DNA of 64,000 bases from Penicillus capitatus (Eukaryota; Chlorophyta), in the NCBI GenBank assembly GCA_965649825.1, contig OZ287696.1:1-64000 (forward strand). The letters are read 5' to 3'. Within the stretch, counting starts at the first letter, position 1. Each line of letters opens with the position of its first letter. This document shows, one piece after another, positions 34,724 to 44,400 of this stretch. The notes beneath the pieces were generated by a model, which saw only the letters and a list, made by a program, of their open reading frames with translations, searched no databases and was not told the origin of the DNA. The position numbers and the translations under genes were made by a program.

Positions 34724-36118
34724 GGTCGCTATTCGCCATGCTGAATCGTTATCATGACTATGGATTGACTGACGGACTGACGGACCTCCCCAGCACCTGA
34801 AACTGTCCTCTAGTTTTTGCTATTGTTTTAGTTTCCTTCGACGGCATCAAGTACATCACAGTGGTTAATCGTTGGATTGAATTGTACATTAGCCAACTTC
34901 ACTCGATGGCCAACGGAATGGCGAGTTCTCATTCGGCGTAATCCATCCAGTGGCTTATTCTTTCATTCTATCTAGCATTTTCGTTATCTTCGCACAAATC
35001 CTGTCATCTGGTCAGACAGCTGACCTTTTCTGCTCTTTTGCTATTTGAGTCCCGCATGTCCCGTGAAAAGTGTTCTCACTCTTGTCTGTCTACAAACCTC
35101 ATTCTGTCATTTCAGATTTCATCCCGGCGTTGTCACGCACGTGTTTTTCTTTCCGAAACTCATGGATCAGGAATGAAGGCTGGCGTATCTTTTGATGATG
35201 AAGCGAGGGGGACCTCGGTAACAACAGTGGGTTTCTTTGAACCCCCATAATACCGTTCAGTGACTACAAATGAAAATGGACAGCGGAAGAGCAGCAGCGA
35301 CAAAATATGATAACGGACACCTATACAGTTGTTGATGTCGTTTTCTATTTTGGATCTTGCATTGTTGCTTGTTTGTTTTAAGTTCCCTTCCAGGAGTTAG
35401 TGCAAAGAGGAAGATATGAGACGTTTGGCCTCCTCCGTCTGCAAACAGCTCGAGGACGTAAAAATCGAGGAAGCGGGAGCTTGTGGGCGATGCTTTTATT
35501 CATTCTTTTCGATGTGCCTCCGATTGCAAACGCACTTAGTGAAGATCCCTTTACCTGCAATAATACTTGCCTTGTCTTGATGGATGCACGACAGCATTCT
35601 CTACTGAGTCATCTGTGACCCTGGACCTGTCTGTCTGCATACATCAATCACCTGTCGATGTAATCGTTTCCTGAATCCGATTTGTTACCGAATGGCAGCA
35701 AAGAAGAGTTCCACAATGTTTAAAGCACTTTCTGAATGTATCTGAGCTGTTGATCCGTGACAACGATCTTGGCGGATAACGAAAGGCAAAGGAGTGAATT
35801 CTCTGTAACGATTGGAGGTCCACAGGAACGGCATGTTCGTTGGATCGAACAGAAAACATGCTGGATGCATGTCACATCGACGGTCGCTTTGCTTAACGTT
35901 GCTTTCGCGATTCGGTAAGCGTTAATCGGCAATCCGAGAAGATATCTCACTAAAACCCCCTTACAAAAGATTCGCAGCTCCGGCACAGGTTTTGTTAGTA
36001 GGCGTCGTGAATTTAATGTTCATGTTCATTCGCCCAACTGCTGCGTTGGTCAAGACAAATGAGATACGCTGAATGAGCGTCTGTGCTCTTTGGACAAGGA
36101 CACAAAACCAGAAAGCCT
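34724..36118. other. Intergenic, no gene seen
   Basis: Only short unsupported frames on both strands. There is no tRNA-like structure, repeat array or signal-peptide frame that I can defend. Confidence 0.5.
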
Positions 36119-36434
36119 TCACGTTGCAGCTGCGCAGGTATACTCGCATTCCTCCAGACTTTCAAAATTGTTTGCGTTCCCTCGGCAGCCGCCGTAGATA
36201 AACTCCTTGCATGCTCCAACCTTCGCGTTGTAGTACCAACGAGGGATTGCTGCTAAACAAGGACCGGGGTCCGCTGGCAGCTTACAGATAAGGGATCCTA
36301 GGAAAAAAACGAGTCAGCGTCTTTTCTCTTACCGTCAAAACATTTCTCGGCGATGCGGCGTGCAGTCTGTGCTTACCGCAGTGAACGCTGACGATCAGCA
36401 GCGAGCACAGAAGGAGGAAACAGGCCGAACGCAT
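36119..36434 (-). CDS. Secreted single-domain Kunitz/BPTI protease inhibitor
   Basis: Exon 1 (36434-36377) encodes a signal peptide ([19 protein letters not shown]). Removing a 79-nt GT-AG intron (36376-36298) joins it to exon 2 (36297-36119), giving 78 residues in all. The mature part is one Kunitz domain with all six cysteines at canonical spacing: [20 protein letters not shown], then [16 protein letters not shown], then EECEYTC. The YGGCxGNxNNF core is unmistakable. The P1 residue after the second cysteine is Leu, which in this family favours chymotrypsin- or elastase-like targets over trypsin. Kunitz domains are common in animals and unusual in algae or protists. It sits in the region of secreted and receptor-like genes. 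Confidence 0.93.
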
Positions 36435-36797
36435 TTTGTTATTTCGCTGCAAACGACAGAACCTCGTCGAAGATGTCAGCTGTGCCGAGTTCGCAAAACG
36501 TTGGCGGATGACGTGCAAATGGTCTGCAAAAGCTCGCGACTGAGATCTTGTATGCCAGCGATGTTCCACGTGGCTGAGTAAGCTGGAACGTCACATCAAA
36601 GGCGCTCCAACAGACGATCATAGATTCATCGAGGAACAAGCCACAGCGGCAACGACTGACTGCCGTTTCTTGACACAGCGAAATAATCCCCGTCCAATAG
36701 GAAAAAGCATCAATAACAAACATACCTCAGAACAAACGACATTGTATTGAACGATTGCAGAGAAGACCGAGACGATGTTATTGATCAACAAAACAAA

Positions 36798-37187
36798 TCA
36801 AACGACACAGAGACAGAAGACAGAGCTTCTTCCCAGTGCATGTCTGTACGATGCCTTCCCAAAGGAGAAAGCGGTTCCTGGACTCGGGCCCGTCAGCGAC
36901 ACCCATTGAGGCGCCGTCTGGAAACAAGGGGTGTCACCATTCTTCGTGTCCTTGTCGCAGTCCACGATGCGTTTGCGACCTTTCGTGGGAGCAGATTTCT
37001 TTCCATTTAATGAGATAGCTAGCGAAGCATGAACGTATTCTTCGATGTTTGGGCACCACGGCGACATACTTTTCACTTTACGCATGTGCTGCTCGAGACC
37101 GCATGTGCTTTTCCCCGAATGCAAGCTCAGGTGCCCACGATCTTGTGCGTGGTATCGAGCGTACATGAACCCAATCAAGGTATGCAA
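36798..37187 (-). pseudogene. Open frame containing dispersed-repeat copy 1; possible relic
   Basis: A 129-codon minus-strand frame whose middle (MRKVKSMSP...EEYVHASLAISLNGKKSAPTKG) corresponds, with a frameshift, to the end of the secreted protein gene at 48119-48451 (MREVKKSMSP...). No signal-peptide exon is visible upstream on this strand. I read it as a decayed or rearranged paralogue, but it could be a live gene with a different first exon. Confidence 0.35.
36981..37104. repeat. Dispersed repeat, copy 1
   Basis: About 124 bp, closely matching 48081-48211 in the same orientation; the first ~75 bp are nearly identical (TTTCGTGGGAGCAGATTTCT at the start of both), after which small indels appear. 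Confidence 0.85.
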
Positions 37188-37662
37188 TTAACAGGTTGGG
37201 GCACTTTCTCCTCCCTCCCTCTGGATGCTCATGTTCTGCAACGCCACCATTCTGAGCCTTTCAGCAGAATCCGAACTTTTTCCTGATTTGAACACAAACG
37301 GCACTCTCCACTTTTTTATGTCTATCGCTCAGCCATTGTTGTAGATGACAAACGATTGCCGAAATCGCTCTGGGAATGAACTGCTTCTGAAACCGCCGTG
37401 ACTTTATGCAACAGGTGAGAAACCGCGCTCAACAGCGTCCAGCCGTCCGTATGAAAAGTGTGCCGACAGGTTTGATGCGTGTACGCTGAAAAGTGAATGT
37501 GCCCTGCGCGTGGCTCCGGACCGTCACAGTTGCCCCTTCGCTTCCCGTTCTCGTGCCCTCATGCATGACGTGACGAACTGTGTTCGATCGACACCACCTT
37601 CAGGTCATTTCACGTGATACTCAACGCCACAGCGTTTGGGCCATTTTTGGACGCCGGGCAGG

Positions 37663-37670
37663 TATAAAAG
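37663..37670 (+). promoter_or_regulatory. TATA box of the repeat-peptide gene
   Basis: TATAAAAG in a GC-rich context (GGTATAAAAGCGCGG), 171 bp before the ATG at 37841. A TGACGTGA element (CRE-like) lies about 100 bp further upstream near 37567. Confidence 0.7.
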
Positions 37671-37840
37671 CGCGGAACCTTTGTCTTTTTCCACTATCTT
37701 TCTTCTCTTGGCTCTTTGACTGTGAGACGTCTGTTTAGTGAAGTCTGTCGCTCAGACAATCTTTTGTCTTCCCTCTCGCCGCTTTGGCCGTGTGGCCCGG
37801 TGATATTTCTGCACTGTTGCGTGTTCGAAGGACAGTCACG

Positions 37841-38594
37841 ATGGTCAGTTGTCGTTTGGATTTTCTTCTGCTGGTCGCTTTTGTCCTTTGCGCTCAAGCA
37901 TCGGCCAATGGTAAGTGCGCTTTCGGTTTTCAGTACAGGGAAGATCTTTTCCTGCGCTACAGGACTGTCGGATTCCTCTCTGTCAGAAAGGGACGTGCTT
38001 GGTCGAGCGCTTCTGCACAGTCACCACGAGAAGGTCGCGGAACGCAAACTGCAGGAAAACCTCGACGCCCGTGACGTCTATGCCGGAGGCATCGGATCGA
38101 CGAAGTTTTTCAATCGAAAGCTCTCAGGGGACCACCACAAGCACGAAGACGTCGTCCTTGCCCGTCGGAAGCTCTCAGGCGACCACCACAAGCACGAAGA
38201 CGTCGTCCTTGCCCGTCGAAAGCTCTCAGGCGACCACCACAAGCACGAAGACGTCGTCCTTGCCCGTCGAAAGCTCTCAGGCGACCACCACAAGCACGAA
38301 GACGTCGTCCTTGCCCGTCGGAAGCTCTCAGGCGACCACCACAAGCACGATGACGTCGTCCTTGCCCGTCGGAAGCTCTCAGGCGACCACCACAAGCACG
38401 AAGACGTCGTCCTTGCCCGTCGGAAGCTCTCAGGGGACCACCACAAGCACGAAGACGTCGTCCTTGCCCGTCGGAAGCTCTCAGGAGACCACCACAAGCA
38501 CGAAGACGTCGTCCTTGCCCGTCGAAGGCTTTTTCAGGACCATGACCACCACCACGACTACGACCAAACGCAAGTGGTTACCGTCGGCCGCTGA
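37841..38594 (+). CDS. Secreted precursor with eight His-rich repeats separated by Arg-Arg
   Basis: Exon 1 (37841-37910) gives a signal peptide (MVSCRLDFLLLVAFVLCAQA). A 52-nt intron (37911-37962) follows, then exon 2 (37963-38594). A ~45-residue leader precedes eight tandem 51-bp units reading KLSGDHHKHEDVVLA-RR and a degenerate ninth (RLFQDHDHHHDYDQTQVV). Each unit ends in Arg-Arg, a kexin-type cleavage site, so processing would release 15-residue peptides. Three frames are open, but all differences between units fall at third codon positions of this frame. GGC/GGG/GGA all encode Gly and CGG/CGA both encode Arg; a single GAA-to-GAT change gives Glu to Asp. In the Ser/Thr-rich alternative frame the same changes alter amino acids. 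That supports this frame. The total is about 233 residues. Confidence 0.78.
38112..38530 (+). repeat. 51-bp tandem repeat, 8 units
   Basis: Eight near-identical 51-bp copies differ only at the Gly codon, the second Arg codon, and one Glu/Asp codon. They encode the repeated peptide of the secreted precursor. Confidence 0.92.
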
Positions 38595-38732
38595 AGACTC
38601 TCTGGTGACGATGATGAGCGATAAAAGAGCGGCCAAATTCTCTCCCCGGTTTGAGTATTCTTCAGTCATTCTGGAATCAATGGCCAAGAGAGAAATTCGT
38701 CGAAGCTTTTTCGATGCTTAGTATTTTTATTG

Positions 38733-38738
38733 AATAAA
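38733..38738 (+). terminator. Polyadenylation signal AATAAA
   Basis: AATAAA in TTATTGAATAAAAG, 139 bp after the stop of the repeat-peptide gene, is a canonical poly(A) signal. Confidence 0.6.
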
Positions 38739-38739
38739 A

Positions 38740-41412
38740 GATGATGCTGGTCTGTCTGTCTGATCAGTGTTGTTGTTTGCATCAACACTCTTTTTGCTTA
38801 TTTTATCGCAGTGACCTCGAGCCACTGCCACTATTGTCCAATGAACTTTGATTGTTTCCATAAAACAGTCTCTTGGTTTTTCTTTGGCGCTTCGCAGCCA
38901 CGTTGTAGATTAACTTCTATTAAAAATCCTGTTGCCAACACAAAATCTCAGTCCGATTGCCACTGAGTTATGTCACTATCGAAACAGAGAGACAGCACAA
39001 GTGATATCCACACCTTCCTACACTGCAGGTTATGCAGTTCAGTCTAAAGAACCGTTAAGATTTAAGGCTGAATTCAGGTACGACCACAAAAGAAAGAGCA
39101 AGGCACAGAGTGAGAGAAGTGTATGGTATTCTTGGTCTTTTCTGGAAGCACTTCTTCGTCTTGGTGACGCCAAGAGAGACGCAATGTGATCCGAGGGTAC
39201 AGAATTCAAGAGGGCTGCGCAATCATGCAGGCAGTGTGCATCACCTCTGTGCACTCCACTGTAAGGAACAGGCTTTCAGATCTTCCTTTCTCGGTTTCGT
39301 CTCATCTTCAAAATCGCACGGGACAAAACATAGGCGACTATTATGCGACCGAATCCCTGCGTCTGTACTTCATGACTGTTCTCTGTTTTCTGATTCTGTA
39401 TGTAACGGAGCAGCCACCTTATCTATTCGTCTCCTTCCGATTGTTATTCACTCCACGATCGACAAGTGGCAGGATTTACCGTCAAAGTACGCTCATGTTC
39501 GTCACTGGAACGACGATGGTCGACGATGCTGACGTGACGCGCACTATTACGTCCATAAGTCTCGTTTCGTTGCTAATCAACCTCTTCACAGCAATCGGCG
39601 ACACTTGTGAGTCGGGCACGAAAAGGAGCAGAAAGGTAATGATGTGAAATACAACGTCCACAGAAATCCGGTGCTGACTGGATATTTGAGTGTTGCATTA
39701 TAGTTGCGAATAACATTTGTAGTCAAAGTGCCTCCGGAGTCTTCAACACTGCTATGAGCGATATAAACATGTAACACATGTTTGGAGTACTTATCCAGCG
39801 ATTCTAGCTGAAGATTGAGCTATCTAACGTCCGAATTGTAGAACATGCATCGAAAGTTCGATCAGAGGGCCACATTGTCCGATTGTTGTCTGCATGAAGC
39901 TTCTGGAAAGTCGATTTCGAAGGGAAAACAGCTTTTCAAATCAGACACATGTTGGTTCACACGCAGGGAACAGACAACCACCAGCTTCCCTCACATCTCG
40001 CGAGAAGACTCTGAAGGTTTGACGAGAGTAATGGAAGGATCCCATATCTAGTGATAACCTTGTTTATGTTAGGTACATAGTCTGTGAGAATATGGAACGA
40101 ATGGTATGTTCTGGCGTGAATGGCTGTGAGCGTGTTCGAAGACTTAGAAGATCCGACGTTGTGTGTGCACTGGGGAGATTGATCTGGCGACCAAGATGTA
40201 TGCTTTTTAAGGACGCTTACCGATTGTATGTCACACGAATCGACTCAGCAGTGAGCTAAGAGTTTGAGTTCAAGGATCTCCACCGAGCTTGCTGATCAGC
40301 AGAGCGCTTCACGGACAGGTTTGCTAATTGTACCGGGCCAGGAGAGGATTAATGAAATGTCTTCTTAGACATGGGGAAGTCTCTTTGCAATGTCTGATTT
40401 ATCGAGTCCATGTCCAAGGTGTGAAGTTTTCTGAAGTAAGAAGCAGTTCTCAGTTACGCACGTAACGGATCGGCTGTCAACAGAATAAGGACAACGACAG
40501 ACACTCAACACAGTTTACTTTGTTGGTCATCCATAAGTGGAAAGAGCTGAACGTTCACCTTACCGTTTGAAAAGATAGATTGCATGTCTCCTTTGTGCCG
40601 GAAAGGACAAGTACTTTAGACGCCCCACTTCCAAGATACCCTCCTTTTACCAGACAGTCTACGTTTCAAAACCGTCGTTCGCTACGTTCACAGAGTAAAC
40701 CAATCAGTGTATTCTATCCTGACAGCTGTTATCGAATCAAAAGCCAGATGCGGGAGCAATTGGTGCCATTTGTTGGATTAAATCGTCGATGGAGCTATTC
40801 CTGTCGAAGCCACCCGATTGAGAATGGGCACACAGCACAGCAGCGAAGCATACGGACTCTCGCGCAAGGTTGACAGTTTTTGAGGATGTCTGAGGTTATC
40901 GCAGTAAAACCGATCACTGCATCAGTACTTAGGGGAGAATGAACACAGAGATCGGCGTCCATATGGACGCGGTATGCGAAGTACTTTCCTAGGGATCGAG
41001 CAGACGGACACCTGGCTGGTTTTCTACACTGTCAAATCATTGTACAGTCACTTACCTTAACGGAGGCTGGAATGTGAAGGAGAAGCGGACTTCGGTAGAC
41101 AGTGGATGTCAGGGAACAGGCTCGTGTTCTCCTCGAATAAGATGCGTATAACCCAGCGGGGAAAGTAGTGACGATCAATTCCAGCGACTGGTTGTTAGCA
41201 GTTAAAATGCATTGACGCCGAGACTAAAGAACACAAAACCGAAGAGAGATGGACACGTTTTTCTAACGAAATCTCTTTCGATCAGAAGGCGATCAAATCT
41301 AAAGAGTGCTCTGGACGGTCTATTCGTTGCATGCATCTCATTGGAAAGAATTTTGACACTCTAGCACACCGTTTGTTCTGAGAGTCGTCCGTGATTGAGG
41401 TCGGAGAGAAGA
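38740..41412. other. Long intergenic stretch, no supportable gene
   Basis: AT-richer than the housekeeping block. The longest frame (plus 39186-39647) has two hydrophobic stretches but no recognisable family and no good start context. Nothing else is defensible. Confidence 0.45.
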
Positions 41413-44400
41413 ATGTCGGACAGCAGCTCAACATACTCTCATCATCAACGTAACTGCTTAGTATGGAATTGGGAGTTCTCGAGCGTCAGAGGATGCGTTA
41501 AATTGATGACGTTCATCCGAATCTTCCTACAACAGCTGACTCATCTTCTCCATTGCGAACTTTCTTGTGAACTTCGTGCGCGCTTAACAGGTCTAGCTAT
41601 TCCGGTATACCAAGACGACGTTCTGTTGTGCAAACTCATACTAAATATGCGAGCTCGAGCTGCCAATGAAGGACCCAGTGGCGAAGGGTCATCCGTGTCG
41701 AGAGTTGGCGGTCAACCCATCGCCGAAAACGTAGCAGCCACTGAAGAACGTTACGACCCTGAACCCCTACACGCTGTCACGAAGAAGTGTAATATTGACA
41801 GCACCAAGTCGCTAGTTACGGCGTACAACGCAGCGACGGCTGAAGACGAACGTGCTGCCTTGCTTGAATGGTTACGCAAGTACCACGATCGAAAAGCAGA
41901 CTGTCTGACACCCAATGCCGTCCTCGACTATGCGGAGCTGGCAAACATCGCGCTGCGCTCCACAAGCGAGAAGGATATAGTGAAAGATCTGATCGAGGAC
42001 CTTACTTCGTGCATCTGCGAAGGAAACTTTCTGCCGCCGAACTTTGCCGCTGCCCTTTGCAATGCACTTGTGCACGTCGACGCTTTCGAGTACGACGGCG
42101 CTGAGCAACTGGTCGTCGTGGCGAGGAGACTCTTGGGCAGCCTCACTCGAGAGCCGAAGCTCACAAGGAAAACCTTTACGAAGCACGAAGCGACATTTCT
42201 TGCGCTTCATCATGCCTTTTTCTTGCTTCGTAAAGCCAATCAAAACGAGATCCATAAAGAAGAGAAGCAAGAGTTGCGTAGAACCATTGCAGAGAAAGAG
42301 AGAACTATGAAACTCTCGTGTGAATACTACCCTGTGAACTTTCATTTCAAAGCTCTTCGTCAGGCGGCAGAACGACTCAAGGATGAAGATACTACTTCGC
42401 GAGTTGAACAAACGAAACAATATGTCATGTGTGGACTCTGTGGATTTGTGTATGTTTTTCATTTTGTCAGAAACCTGGCAAGGGGTGACATCGATCCGAC
42501 GGCCCTTGAAATTGCATACGAAAGAAATCGAGCTGCCATTGACAATATGGGAGTGCCGAAGAGACCGTGGTTTGACTGGTTTCGAAGATTAATGGCGAAA
42601 AGGTTGGAAGCATCGGAGGACGACACGAAACTCGGGCTTTTCATGTCCGATTTTGATGCTGCAACGGAATCGCAACAAAAGATGGAAAAACGGGAAGACT
42701 CGAAGGCACTGAAATTCGGCATCATCCAAGAGATGAGGCTGTTGGCAAAGCAGACCGCTTGCGAAGCTGTGCGTAAAGAGGCCACGATGAAGCTATTGAT
42801 GCTAGCAAACAACTGTGCACTCTTCGAAGAGTGGTTTGAAGATAAAGATATCTTTACAGCGTTCTTGGATGCTCTACACGAAATCCACATAACAAGTGAC
42901 GAAAATCAAGAAACGACCGAAGCGTTCGGGCAAATCCAACAATCCTGTGAGGGCCATGCAAGAACCACGTTGAGAGCGTGGTTAGGTGGTGACGCTTTGG
43001 AAGACAAGCTTGAAACGCGTGATCGACAAGAGGCATATGCAGAGCACAGAAAGGTCTTTGTCAAGATTGCTCGGGATGCTGGACACGTCCCCTCTGACAC
43101 GATTCGGTCTAACATCGAAGAGCTGAAAGATAAATACAAGCATGACTTCGCCAAAGTGAGTGCCGCCTTCAATAGTGTGTCGACTGAATCATGTTCATGT
43201 TTATTCCGAAGGTATCTTCCTTGGTCAACACGGAAGTTAAATATCACGTAAAAGAAATGGAGCATTACGTCGTCTTCTATGAAGAAATCATAGAACGAAA
43301 AACAACTGAAAAAATAAAAGACCAAGTGGAGGAGATAGAAGAAGAAGGGAAAAAAGCGGAAGGTTCGTCGACTCAAGCAAAGGATCACCCAAAAGAACAC
43401 TACGAACAGAAGAAAAAAGTCACAAAACCCATTTTTCTAGAGGAATTGTTCAGGCCAAGGTCTTTGAAACCGGGCGACCCAGAGAGCGAAGTGAGAAAAG
43501 TCCTTCTCTACGGAAGTCCTGGCTCCGGGAAGACGTGTATCAGCAAAGCTATTGCACATAAGTGGGCATTGGGGGAAATCATGCAGGAGTTCGAAGTCAT
43601 CTATGTTGTTCCCATCAGACGTGTCAACACCGCAAAGTCGAAAGGGCCACAAGGCGTAACACTGAAGGACATGGTTGCACAACTATACTTCGGCGAGAGA
43701 AGTGACGTCGAATACGAAGATCTTTTGACCCAAGTCGAAAACGACCTCAATTCTCCCACCACGCTGTTGATGTTTGACGGATTGGATGAAGCCGGCGAAG
43801 ACGCCAGAGAGCTCGTCCATTCAGCGGAGGAGCGTTTGTGCAAGTTATTGATACTGACACGACCGTACAATCTTCAACAAATACGAGCAAGAGTCGATTG
43901 TCAGTTTGAGTGCCTCGGATTCAACAACCAACAGCTAACAAACTACATACACAAAGAACTCCGACAAGATGAAGCCTCGAGACTGATCCGTTCCTTGCAA
44001 CAAGATCGAGGAATGTGGGAAACCGCACACACTCCGGTGACGGCACACATTCTCTGTTCTTTGTCGAAACAACATGGTACCTCTATTGAAAATCCAGAGA
44101 GAAGAGCGAGCAGATTTCAGATCTATAACGATATGACAAATTTTGTATGGAAGAGATTCGAAGAAAGGCCTGAGGCAAGAATAGCGAAGAAGGAATCCAT
44201 TTTCGAAGATCTAGAGAAGGTTGCCTTCGAGGCCCTTAAGAATGGACAAATGCTTATCGAACAAAGAATCGTTGAGCGTTGTGCAACATCCACAAACACA
44301 TCGAAGTTTTTCAAGGAAAGTGGATTCCTCTTGCTCGTTCTAGAGGGCCAAGAGTATCAGTTTCCGCATCTCACTTTTCAAGAGTTTTTTGCTGGGAAAT

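Noticed and set aside
38078-38497. Minus-strand repeat frame (WWSPESFRRARTTSSCL)
   Set aside because: Antisense shadow of the 51-bp array; no start or signal, and repeat differences would be non-synonymous.
38078-38530. CRISPR-like look of the 51-bp array
   Set aside because: Units are contiguous with no unique spacers, lie in a coding frame, and the genome is eukaryotic.
39186-39647. 153-codon frame with hydrophobic segments as a membrane protein
   Set aside because: The hydrophobic stretches are short and irregular, and overlapping frames are equally open.
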